From the NCBI GenBank assembly GCA_934555855.1, contig CAKTFL010000086.1, positions 1 to 8,047 on the forward strand: DNA of 8,047 nucleotides. The letters run 5' to 3'. Of the stretch, positions 1 through 6,435 are shown piece after piece (position 1 is the stretch's first letter; every line of letters starts with the position of its first letter). The position numbers were made by a program, and so were the translations under genes. The notes beneath the pieces are model-generated. The model was not told the origin of the DNA, searched no databases, and was given only the letters and a program-made list of their open reading frames with translations. The stretch comes from an uncultured Sphingomonas sp. (GTDB taxonomy: Bacteria; Pseudomonadota; Alphaproteobacteria; Sphingomonadales; Sphingomonadaceae).

Positions 1-336
1 GAAGATCATGATCGTGCCATGCGCGGAGAATATCTGGTCGTAGTGTTCGGGCGGCAGATATCCCGCCGCGTCGCCGATCGCCGCCGCCTGGTGCGTGCGC
101 ATCATGATCGCGTCGATGAAGCCGCGGACCAGCATCACCACACCCAGCAGGACGTACATGACCCCGATCCGCTTGTGATCGACCGAGGTGATCCACTCGC
201 GCCACAGATAGGGCCAGTGGCCCTTGACGGTAATCCAGGCCAGCACGCCCGCGATGCCGAGCCCGACCATGGCGGCCGCGATCAGCGGGATCGGCTGCGC
301 GAAGGGGATCGCGTCCCAGCTCAGCTTGCCGAGCAT
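1..336 (-). CDS. cyoB: Cytochrome bo3 ubiquinol oxidase subunit I, N-terminal 112 residues (runs off left edge)
   Basis: Catalytic heme-copper subunit that oxidises ubiquinol, reduces oxygen to water and pumps protons across the inner membrane. Translating the minus strand from ATG at 336 gives 112 open codons beginning [12 protein letters not shown], very close to Escherichia coli CyoB. The first transmembrane stretch is about residues 16-36, followed by the family motif [12 protein letters not shown] (50-61). The residues known in E. coli for quinone binding fall at the same numbers here: R71, D75, H98 and Q101. The low-spin heme b ligand H106 is also present. The binuclear centre lies outside the window. 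The start shares one base with the cyoA stop (TGATG), with a GGAG ribosome site at 347-350, so translation is probably coupled to cyoA. Nothing suggests damage. Confidence in family is very high. Confidence 0.97.
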   Translation of the reverse strand, partial: MLGKLSWDAIPFAQPIPLIAAAMVGLGIAGVLAWITVKGHWPYLWREWITSVDHKRIGVMYVLLGVVMLVRGFIDAIMMRTHQAAAIGDAAGYLPPEHYDQIFSAHGTIMIF

Positions 337-1226
337 CAGCTTTGGTCTCCGGGTGAGATGGCCGGGCTGCCGCGTCCTTCTTCGGGTCCGGGCGCGGGCG
401 GCAGCTGCTGGGAGACGACCGCGTCGAACAGGCCCGGCTGGACGGCGCCGAAGGTAAAGGGCTTGTCCGCCTGGCTCTGCCGGGCGAATTGTCGGTAGGT
501 CGGACCGTCCAGCACCGGCCCGCGTCCGCGCACGCCCGCCGCCCAGGCGTTGAACTGCGCCACCGGCACGGACACGGCCTGGAAGTTCATGTCGGAAAAG
601 CCATCGCCGGAGAAGTGCGCCGACTGGCCCCAATAGGTGCCGGGCCGGTCCGCCTGCAGGTGCAGCTGCGTCCGCATCCCGTTCATCGTGTAGATCTGGC
701 TGCCGAGCTGATGAACGAAGAACGTGTTCATCACGCTCGCGGAGGTCAGCTCGAAATGCACCGGCACGCCGGCCGGGATGACCAGACGGTTGACCGAGGC
801 GACGCCCTGGCTGGGATAGATGAACAGCCATTTCCAATCGAGCGACACGACCTGTACCTCCAGCGGCCGGGTGCGCGAGGCGAGCGGGCGGGCGGGATCG
901 AGGTCGTGGCTGCCGACCCAGATCACGCCGCCGAGGAACATGATGGTCAGCAGCGGGATCGACCAGACGATCAGCTCGATTCGGCCCGAATAGACGAAGT
1001 CGGGGCGGCGGCGCGCGCGCGGATTGTCGGCGCGATACCACCAGGCGAATGCGACGGTCGCGATCATAGTCGGCACGATGATGGCCAGCATGATGACCAG
1101 CGCGTTGAGCAGGATCGTGCGCTCGCCGGATGCCACCGGCCCCGCAGGGTCGAGCACCCCGGAACCGCATCCCGTGAGCGGCGCTGCCAGCAGCAGCGTA
1201 AGGCAGATCCTGGAACCGCTGGCCAA
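336..1226 (-). CDS. cyoA: Cytochrome bo3 ubiquinol oxidase subunit II, lipoprotein
   Basis: Subunit II of the quinol oxidase, anchored in the inner membrane with a periplasmic cupredoxin-like domain. The 296-residue protein has a lipoprotein signal with lipobox LTGC (cysteine 20). Two transmembrane helices follow at about 38-63 and 83-104. The cupredoxin domain spans about 123-225, with the CyoA signatures [31 protein letters not shown] and [13 protein letters not shown]. It lacks the Cys/His ligand set of a CuA centre, as expected for a quinol rather than cytochrome c oxidase. A COX_ARM-type C-terminal segment follows, then a Pro/Gly-rich tail; E. coli CyoA is slightly longer. The start is TTG at 1226: an in-frame stop lies 11 codons upstream with no ATG or GTG between, and a GAGG site sits 9 bases ahead. 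It is the first gene of the operon seen here and overlaps cyoB by one base. Confidence 0.96.
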   Translation of the reverse strand: MASGSRICLTLLLAAPLTGCGSGVLDPAGPVASGERTILLNALVIMLAIIVPTMIATVAFAWWYRADNPRARRRPDFVYSGRIELIVWSIPLLTIMFLGGVIWVGSHDLDPARPLASRTRPLEVQVVSLDWKWLFIYPSQGVASVNRLVIPAGVPVHFELTSASVMNTFFVHQLGSQIYTMNGMRTQLHLQADRPGTYWGQSAHFSGDGFSDMNFQAVSVPVAQFNAWAAGVRGRGPVLDGPTYRQFARQSQADKPFTFGAVQPGLFDAVVSQQLPPAPGPEEGRGSPAISPGDQS

Positions 1227-1235
1227 GGGAGAACA

Positions 1236-1239
1236 CCTC
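1236..1239 (-). promoter_or_regulatory. Ribosome binding site of cyoA supporting a TTG start
   Basis: GAGG on the minus strand, 9 bases before the TTG at 1226. It matters because no ATG or GTG lies between the upstream in-frame stop and the lipoprotein signal sequence, so it decides the start. Confidence 0.6.
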
Positions 1240-1324
1240 GCGATTGCCCGCCCAGCTTAACCGAGCCATGGACTATCGCCAGTATAGTGGATCAAGATCG
1301 GCCGACCTGCGATGCGCGCGCCAT

Positions 1325-1338
1325 GCCGACTTGTCGGC
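1325..1338. repeat. Inverted repeat in the divergent region, possible operator
   Basis: GCCGAC-TT-GTCGGC is a perfect palindrome with 6-base arms and a 2-base centre. Its left half repeats at 1301-1306, 24 bases upstream, and the match extends to eight of nine bases (GCCGACCTG against GCCGACTTG). It lies between the two divergent start codons and could be an operator for either gene. No protein is assigned to it. Confidence 0.35.
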
Positions 1339-1377
1339 GGCTGTGATATTGCGGCGAAATGCTGCACACTCCGGAAT

Positions 1378-1382
1378 GGAGG
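1378..1382 (+). promoter_or_regulatory. Ribosome binding site of the hybrid kinase gene
   Basis: GGAGG, 9 bases before ATG 1392. The alternative upstream in-frame ATG at 1359 has no comparable purine-rich site, so this sequence favours the start at 1392. Confidence 0.7.
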
Positions 1383-1391
1383 ATCGAACCC

Positions 1392-4300
1392 ATGCAGGTT
1401 TTCGATGCGCCTGTGCCACAGCCGGTGGAGCCGCCCGAGTTTGAATCGGCGGCCGCCGTCAGGCTATGGCTGTCCGAGCGGTTCGCGCAGCAGCGCGATC
1501 CACAGGCTATCCTGCGCCTCGTCGCGGGAACTCTGGGCCGTTTCCTTCATGTCAGCCGCGTGGCGTATGGCGAGGTAGAGCCCGGCGCCGACACGATTAC
1601 CGTATCGCTCGACTGGACGGACGGGGTCGGGACGATGGTCGGCCGCCACCAGCTGTTCCGCGACTCCGCGATCGTCCGCGAATATCTGCGCGGTCGGACC
1701 CTGGCGGTGTCTGACGTGGCGACGCTGGACCTCGACGCGGCCGAGCGACGGCTGCTCGACGACACGCAATGCCGCGCCTTTGTATCGGTGCCGCTCATCC
1801 ATGACGGCGACTTCGTGGCGCTGTTTTCGGTTACCCACCGAGAAGAACGGCCGTGGTCGCACGAGGAGGTCGCATTGATCGTCCAGGCGGGGGCGCGGAC
1901 ATGGAGCACGCTGCAGCACGCGCGCACCCTGGCGCGGCTGGAGGCCAGCGAGGAACAGTTCCGCACGCTCGCCGAGACGGTTCCCGGCATCTGCTGGATC
2001 GCCAGCCCGGACGGCACCGCCACCTGGATGAACCGGAACGGGCGCGATTATCTGGGCGGGTTCAGGCGCCGGCCGGAAAGCGCCACCGAACTGATCCATC
2101 CCGACGACGCGGACGAGGCGGTGCTGGCCTGGAAACAGGCGCTGACGGAGGGGCGGCCGATGGAGCGCACGGTGCGGCTGCGCGGCACCGACGGGCAGTT
2201 TCGCCCCTTTCTCAGCCGCGCCGTGCCGGTGCGCGGTGCCGATGGACAGGTGATCCGCTGGTGCGTGGTGCAGGTCGATCTGTCCGAACGTCACGCGCAG
2301 GAGCATCGCCAGACGCTGCTGCGCGGCTTTTCCGACCGGGTCCGCGACATGACGGACGCCGACGCGATCCTTGCCGAGATGGCGGCGCTGATCGGCGAGG
2401 AACTGCGCGTCGCACGCGTGTCCTATGTAGAGGTCGCGGGTGACGATGGCGACCGCTTCCGCCGCTACGCATGGCGCCATGGCGAGTTGCACGGATGGGT
2501 GGACCGGGCCTTCAGCTTCGACCCGCATCTGCGCGAGGTGCTGGCAATGCACCGGCAGGGAGAGACCTTCGTGTCCGACGACCTGCTGCGCCGGGCGGCG
2601 CGGATGGCACCGCTGGAGGACTTCGCTCGCCTCTATGGCGTGCGGGCCGCCATCGCCGCGCCGATCGTGAAGGGAGGGCGGCTGCTCGCCAGCCTGTCCG
2701 TCTTCGAGGACCTTCCACGCCGCTGGACCCGTGACGAGATCGACCTGATCGAGGAGTTCGCCGACCGGGCCTGTGTCGCCATCACCCGCGCCCGCGCGCA
2801 GGCGGAGCTTCACGTGCGCGAACGCAACCAGGCATTCCTGATCGAATGGAGCGATGCCCTGCGCGGCGAGACATCTCCTGATCGGGTGGTCGCGACCACG
2901 CTGGAGGGCCTGACCCGGCACCTGAACGTCTCGCGCGCCAATTTCGCCGAAAGCACGCCCGACCGGCGCGGCTTCGCGATCACCCAGGAATGGCGGCTGG
3001 GCGATCATGGCGATGCCGTGCCGGTGCTGGCGCGCGCCGGCGTCAGCGACGGGCTGCATCGCGCGTATCTGACCGGCGAGACCGTCGAGGTGAGCGACAT
3101 TCATGAGGACCCGCGCATCGCGCCCGAGATGCGCGAGCGCTATGCCGCGGTGGAGGCCGCCGCATTCGTCGGCATCCCGCTGGTCCGCAGCGGCCATGTC
3201 CGCGCGGTGCTGTCGGTGCAGAGCGCCCTGCCCCGCGACTGGCAGGCGGCCGAGATCCAGCTGCTGGCCGACGTCGCCGACCGGGCCTGGGTGGCCCTGG
3301 AGCGAGCGCGCGCGGAAGCGCAGTTGCAGGAGCGTGAGCGCAACCAGGCGTTCCTGATCGACTGGAGCGACCGGGTCCGCCGTGAGACGGGTCCGCGCGT
3401 CATCCTGGCGCTGACGCTGGAACGGCTGGGCCGCCATTTGGGCGCGTCGCGTATCAATTACGGCGAAACCGATCGCGACGATCACGGCTTCGACGTGCTG
3501 CACGAATGGCGCGCCGACGGCACCGACAGCGTCATGGGCCACCATTTCGCCTTCGCTGCGCTGGGGGAGCCCATGTACGCGGCGCACATGTCCGGCCAGC
3601 CGGTGGTGGCCGATGATGTGGCGGAAAGCCCGTTGTTCGACACCGACAGCCGCCCGCTCTACGCGTCCATCGGTCTTCGCGCGCTGCTCAACATGCCGCT
3701 GGTTCGCGACGGACGCCTGGAGGCGGCGCTGTCGATCCAGCAGACCAGCCCGCGCGCCTGGACGCCCGGCGAAATCGAGCTGGCGCGAGAGGTCGCCGAC
3801 CGGACCTGGGCGATCCTGGAACGTGCCCGGTCGGAGGAACGGCTGGCGGAAAGCGAGGCTCTGCTCGCCGCGTTTATGGAGAACGCACCCTTCGGAATGC
3901 ACCTGAAGGACGCCAACGGCCGCTACATACGGGTCAATCCCGAAATGGGTGCGGCGCTGGACCGGCCGGTGGAGGAGATCGTCGGCGCTCACCCAAATGA
4001 GCTGTTCCCGCCCGCCATCGCCGAGGTAATAGGCGAGATCGAAGGAAAGGCCCGCGCCGGCGAGCTGGCCTCGGCCGAGTTCCATGGCGGCACGCGCGAG
4101 CACTGGCGATCGGTCATGTCGGTGGTGTTTCCCATCAAGGGCCGGGGCCGCGCCCGCACCGCCGGGCTGACGGTGGACATCACCGAGCGCAAGCAGGCCG
4201 AGGACGCGCTCGCCCGCAGCCGCGAGGCGCTGTACCAGACGGAAAAGCTGTCCGCGCTCGGCTCGCTGCTTGCGGGTGTCAGCCATGAACTGAACAACCC

Positions 4301-5345
4301 GCTGTCGATCGTCGTCGCCCAGGCGGTGATGATGGAGCGCCAGGCGAGAGGCACGGAAATCGCCGAGCGCGCGCAAAAGGTTCGCCGCGCCGCCGACCGC
4401 TGCGCGCGGATCGTGCAGACCTTTCTCGCCATGGCGCGCCAAAAACGGCCCGAGCGCGAGGCGGTGGACCTGAACGGCGTCGTGATGGCAGCGCTGGAGC
4501 TGGCGGATTATGGCCTCAGGACCGAGGGGATCGGCCTTACCAGGCAGCTCGCACCCGACCTGCCGCCGATCCCCGCGGACGCCGACCAGCTCCACCAGAT
4601 CGTCATAAACCTGGTCATCAACGCGCAGCAGGCGATGATCGCAGCCGGAACGGCGGGCCGGCAACTGACCGTCACCACCGCCCACGGCGTCGAGCCCGAC
4701 ACGGTTACGCTGGACGTCTCCGACAACGGGCCGGGCGTGCCGGTCGAGGTACGGCGGCGTATTTTTGAGCCTTTCTACACCACCAAGCCTCAGGGAGAGG
4801 GCACGGGCGTAGGCCTGTCGTTCAGCCAGGGCCTGGCGGAGGCGCATGGCGGGCGGCTGGTGCTGGTCCCCTCGGCCACCGGCGCCACCTTTCGCCTGAC
4901 CCTGCCCATTGACCCGGCGCTGACGCTGCCCAGCGTTGCGCCCGAGCCGGCCCCGCTTGCCGAGCCCGGCCCGGCACGCCGCCGCGCGCTGGTGGTCGAC
5001 GACGAGCAGGAGATCGCCGAAAGCCTCGCCGATTTCCTGGCACTGGAGGGCTATGCGACCCGGATCGCGGTCGGGGGGCGGGCAGCGATGGCGCGTCTGG
5101 CGGCGGGCGAGGATTACGACCTGATCGTCTCCGACCTCCGGATGCCGGAAGTGGATGGGCCCGGCCTCCACGCCTGGATCATGCGCGAGCGGCCCGAGCT
5201 GGTCGAGCGGCTGGCCTTTGCGACGGGCGACACGCTCGGCGCGGCGGTCGCCCGGTTCCTGGCGGAGGCGAAGCGCCCGGTCCTGGAAAAACCCTTCATG
5301 CCCGATGCCGTGCAACGCTTCCTGAAACAGGTGGACGACGCATGA
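1392..5345 (+). CDS. Multi-sensor hybrid histidine kinase, GAF-PAS-GAF-GAF-GAF-PAS-HisKA-HATPase-REC
   Basis: Soluble sensor kinase of 1317 residues with no signal peptide or membrane segment, so it should sense a cytoplasmic signal. Approximate domain order: GAF1 18-180; PAS1 186-300, ending in a PAC-like VQVDLSERH; GAF2 311-470; GAF3 479-645; GAF4 651-815; PAS2 818-935, ending VDITERKQAEDAL; HisKA with H-box SHELNNPL (phospho-accepting H965); HATPase with N-box NLVINAQQAM (N1073, N1077), DNGPG (D1111) and GEGTGVGL (from about G1135); and a receiver with D1203, D1204, D1248, T1278 and K1300, all intact. HELNNPL and the N-box resemble the NtrB-like HPK4 class. GAF3 and GAF4 both open with RERNQAFLI(E/D)WSD, 172 residues apart, showing internal duplication. 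No ligand residue for heme, flavin or bilin could be picked out, so the signal is unknown. An in-frame ATG at 1359 would add 11 residues, but GGAGG precedes 1392. The gene overlaps the regulator by ATGA. Confidence 0.95.
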   Translation: MQVFDAPVPQPVEPPEFESAAAVRLWLSERFAQQRDPQAILRLVAGTLGRFLHVSRVAYGEVEPGADTITVSLDWTDGVGTMVGRHQLFRDSAIVREYLRGRTLAVSDVATLDLDAAERRLLDDTQCRAFVSVPLIHDGDFVALFSVTHREERPWSHEEVALIVQAGARTWSTLQHARTLARLEASEEQFRTLAETVPGICWIASPDGTATWMNRNGRDYLGGFRRRPESATELIHPDDADEAVLAWKQALTEGRPMERTVRLRGTDGQFRPFLSRAVPVRGADGQVIRWCVVQVDLSERHAQEHRQTLLRGFSDRVRDMTDADAILAEMAALIGEELRVARVSYVEVAGDDGDRFRRYAWRHGELHGWVDRAFSFDPHLREVLAMHRQGETFVSDDLLRRAARMAPLEDFARLYGVRAAIAAPIVKGGRLLASLSVFEDLPRRWTRDEIDLIEEFADRACVAITRARAQAELHVRERNQAFLIEWSDALRGETSPDRVVATTLEGLTRHLNVSRANFAESTPDRRGFAITQEWRLGDHGDAVPVLARAGVSDGLHRAYLTGETVEVSDIHEDPRIAPEMRERYAAVEAAAFVGIPLVRSGHVRAVLSVQSALPRDWQAAEIQLLADVADRAWVALERARAEAQLQERERNQAFLIDWSDRVRRETGPRVILALTLERLGRHLGASRINYGETDRDDHGFDVLHEWRADGTDSVMGHHFAFAALGEPMYAAHMSGQPVVADDVAESPLFDTDSRPLYASIGLRALLNMPLVRDGRLEAALSIQQTSPRAWTPGEIELAREVADRTWAILERARSEERLAESEALLAAFMENAPFGMHLKDANGRYIRVNPEMGAALDRPVEEIVGAHPNELFPPAIAEVIGEIEGKARAGELASAEFHGGTREHWRSVMSVVFPIKGRGRARTAGLTVDITERKQAEDALARSREALYQTEKLSALGSLLAGVSHELNNPLSIVVAQAVMMERQARGTEIAERAQKVRRAADRCARIVQTFLAMARQKRPEREAVDLNGVVMAALELADYGLRTEGIGLTRQLAPDLPPIPADADQLHQIVINLVINAQQAMIAAGTAGRQLTVTTAHGVEPDTVTLDVSDNGPGVPVEVRRRIFEPFYTTKPQGEGTGVGLSFSQGLAEAHGGRLVLVPSATGATFRLTLPIDPALTLPSVAPEPAPLAEPGPARRRALVVDDEQEIAESLADFLALEGYATRIAVGGRAAMARLAAGEDYDLIVSDLRMPEVDGPGLHAWIMRERPELVERLAFATGDTLGAAVARFLAEAKRPVLEKPFMPDAVQRFLKQVDDA
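2826..3857 (+). repeat. Tandem protein-level repeat of GAF units inside the kinase gene
   Basis: Two consecutive units of about 172 codons, starting at 2826 and 3342, encode GAF3 and GAF4. They open almost identically: AACCAGGC(A/G)TTCCTGATCGA(A/C)TGGAGCGA. They also share the closing pattern of a W-x3-E-I-x-L segment, then VADR(A/T)W and LERAR. The coding DNA has diverged in between, so this is an old or partly conserved duplication. GAF2 (from about 2322) is a more distant copy with a similar end (FADRACVAITRAR). Confidence 0.7.
5329..5334 (+). promoter_or_regulatory. Ribosome binding site of the regulator inside the kinase 3' end
   Basis: AGGTGG, 7 bases before the ATG at 5342. Together with the 4-base ATGA overlap of kinase stop and regulator start, it supports coupled translation of the two proteins. 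Confidence 0.55.
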
Positions 5346-6121
5346 TCCCTGCCCCGACCGCATCGCCCGCCCCTCATGTCGTCCTGGTCGATGACGAGGA
5401 AGATTTGCGCGAACCCATCGCCGCTTATCTCGCCGACAACGGCATGGACGTGTCGGAGGCGGACGGGGGCAAAGCGCTCGACGCGATCATTGCCGATCGA
5501 CCCGCCGCGCTGGTGGTGCTCGATGTGACCATGCCGGATGAGGACGGCTTCACGATCGCCCGTCGCCTGCGCGCGGAGCATGGAGAGGCGATCGGCATTA
5601 TCATGCTCACCGCCCGACGCGACGTGATCGACCGTGTGGTCGGGCTGGAGCTGGGCGCGGACGACTATGTCATGAAGCCGTTCGAACCGCGCGAGCTGCT
5701 CGCCCGCATCCGCGCCGTGCTGCGCCGCCTCGCCAGCGGGCCGGCCGCCGAGCAAGCTGACGACGCTCGGGCGCACACGGCGGGTCAGGACGGTTTCCAT
5801 CGGGAGTTCTGGATCCCCTCCAGCCGTGGCCAGATCCGCGTGCCCGTCGACACGGTCGAATGGATCGAGGCGGCCAAGGACTACGCGCTGCTTCACACGC
5901 CCGAGCGCAGCCACATGATCCGCGTCACCATGGCCGCGCTGGAAAAGGGGCTCGATCCCCGCGACATGATCCGCGTCCATCGCTCCGCTTTCGTGCGTCC
6001 CCAGGCGGTGCAGACGATCAGCCAGATCGGCCGGCATACGGTGCTGGTCCTCCGGTCGGGCGCGAGCGTCCGCGTCGGCCCTCAGCATGTCGGCGAGGCG
6101 CGCGACCTGCTGAAGCGCTGA
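5342..6121 (+). CDS. LytTR-family response regulator (REC-LytTR)
   Basis: A 259-residue DNA-binding response regulator, the likely output partner of the upstream kinase. The receiver domain, about residues 12-130, has the acidic pocket D17-D18, phospho-acceptor D61 in VVLDVTMP, T90 and K112 in MKPF. Its last helix, ELLARIRAVLRRL, is of the OmpR/PhoB type. A polar linker (about 131-153) leads to a LytTR domain at about 155-259. That domain is recognised by W157, the VEWIEAAKDYALLHT segment (172-186), MIRVTMAALEKGL (192-204) and the signature RVHRSAFV (211-218). LytTR proteins bind paired direct repeats through beta strands rather than a helix-turn-helix. The start codon overlaps the kinase stop (ATGA), so the pair are one operon. 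All phosphorylation residues are present. Target genes cannot be read from the protein; candidate sites lie directly downstream and in the divergent region. Confidence 0.95.
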   Translation: MIPAPTASPAPHVVLVDDEEDLREPIAAYLADNGMDVSEADGGKALDAIIADRPAALVVLDVTMPDEDGFTIARRLRAEHGEAIGIIMLTARRDVIDRVVGLELGADDYVMKPFEPRELLARIRAVLRRLASGPAAEQADDARAHTAGQDGFHREFWIPSSRGQIRVPVDTVEWIEAAKDYALLHTPERSHMIRVTMAALEKGLDPRDMIRVHRSAFVRPQAVQTISQIGRHTVLVLRSGASVRVGPQHVGEARDLLKR

Positions 6122-6242
6122 ACGCGTTCGTCGTACCGATCGACGCCTTCGTCGCACGTTCGCCGTGGCGGTCGCAGGCGACGCGACGCAACGAGGACGG
6201 ACCGGCATCGCCGCGCTCGACACTGATCGAACGGAAATTCTC
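6122..6242 (+). promoter_or_regulatory. Intergenic region after the regulator with candidate operator repeats
   Basis: This gap after the regulator gene carries three related 10-base motifs (6124, 6145, 6156) and, in its second half, short GC-rich inverted repeats such as GTCGC-AG-GCGAC at 6171-6182. No inverted repeat is followed by a T run, so no intrinsic terminator is called. No convincing -35/-10 pair was found. It could hold the promoter of the small ORF at 6243. Confidence 0.35.
6124..6165 (+). repeat. Direct repeats resembling a LytTR binding site
   Basis: GCGTTCGTCG at 6124-6133 and GCCTTCGTCG at 6145-6154 match at nine of ten bases and start 21 bases apart, that is, two helical turns. 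A weaker third copy, ACGTTCGCCG at 6156-6165, starts 11 bases after the second. Two roughly 9-base direct repeats about 21 bases apart is the known site layout for LytTR regulators, and the motif resembles the CCGTTCGTC box described for AlgR. Assigning it to the adjacent regulator is inference. The same bases also contain CGTCG/CGACG complementarity that could instead form a small RNA hairpin. Confidence 0.4.
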
Positions 6243-6416
6243 ATGCGAAGCAACGTCATCCCCGCCATCGTCACCGGCTTCATCCTGACCGTGTTCGCGA
6301 TGACGCCAACCACGGCGCGCGCCGCCCTCGGCCGACCTGATTGCGGCGCATCGATCGCGACAGGGACCCTGACCGGCGCTGGGGCGTTCCGACCCTTATG
6401 TTCTCTTACCCACTGA
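6243..6416 (+). CDS. Small putative secreted peptide, 57 residues, function unknown
   Basis: I do not recognise this ORF. From ATG 6243 it encodes a protein with a textbook signal peptide: positive start MRSN, hydrophobic core about residues 5-20 (VIPAIVTGFILTVFAM), and a TTARA cleavage context that predicts cutting after A27. The mature part would be about 30 residues, rich in Gly, Ala and Thr, with only two cysteines (C34, C53) that could form one disulfide. A weak GGA ribosome site lies 7 bases upstream. The frame is also open upstream to 6165, but the signal peptide favours 6243. It lies between the LytTR regulator and the amidotransferase gene and ends 19 bases before the latter's ATG. 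It may be a real small secreted product, or the remnant 5' end of a longer exported protein whose remainder is lost. Confidence 0.4.
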   Translation: MRSNVIPAIVTGFILTVFAMTPTTARAALGRPDCGASIATGTLTGAGAFRPLCSLTH

Positions 6417-6435
6417 ATTGTCGGCGCATTCCCCC

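Larger units (their letters stand above)
1227..1391. promoter_or_regulatory. Divergent promoter region between cyoA and the hybrid kinase gene
   Basis: The 165 bases separate two divergently transcribed genes, so promoters for both must lie here or inside the coding starts. The most AT-rich patch, 1271-1295, contains overlapping -10-like hexamers: TATAGT at 1283-1288 on plus and TATACT at 1286-1281 on minus. Neither has a good -35 hexamer at 16-18 bases, which would fit promoters that need an activator. They sit in an ACTAT-N7-ATAGT inverted repeat (1272-1288). A second -10-like hexamer, GATATT at 1345-1350, is nearer the kinase start. GCCGAC occurs at 1301 and 1325, the latter forming a perfect 6-base-arm inverted repeat (GCCGACTTGTCGGC, 1325-1338). 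The exact promoter positions are guesses. Confidence 0.45.

Noticed and set aside
1291..1295. ATCAA/TTGAT half-site near the cyo promoter, as for FNR or FixK
   Set aside because: Only one half-site is present; the expected partner four bases away does not match.
1331..1339. TTGTCGGCG shared between the divergent region and the start of the amidotransferase gene (6418-6426)
   Set aside because: The same word also occurs inside cyoA at 1024-1032, so it is a common GC-rich word here and not a specific site.
489..1346. Plus-strand open frame opposite cyoA
   Set aside because: It is antisense to a clear CyoA and the translation shows no domain; it is a composition effect.
1392..2900. Phytochrome-like bilin binding in the kinase GAF domains
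   Set aside because: The GAF/PAS order differs from phytochromes, there is no PHY domain, and no convincing conserved Cys plus DIP-type motif was seen.
1464..5363. A 1299-codon open frame on the minus strand opposite the kinase gene
   Set aside because: It is the long antisense shadow typical of high-GC genes. The plus strand encodes recognisable domains throughout, while the antisense product has none.
6171..6182. GTCGC-AG-GCGAC hairpin as a terminator for the kinase/regulator operon
   Set aside because: The stem is only five bases, the loop is too short, and no T run follows.
5114..6313. Minus-strand 399-codon frame opposite the kinase end and regulator
   Set aside because: It lies opposite two well-supported genes, and its Arg/His-rich translation has no recognisable motif.
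6418..6435. TTG start for the amidotransferase at 6418
   Set aside because: The six extra residues precede the conserved first strand and there is no ribosome site; ATG 6436 fits the family start better, though 6418 cannot be excluded.
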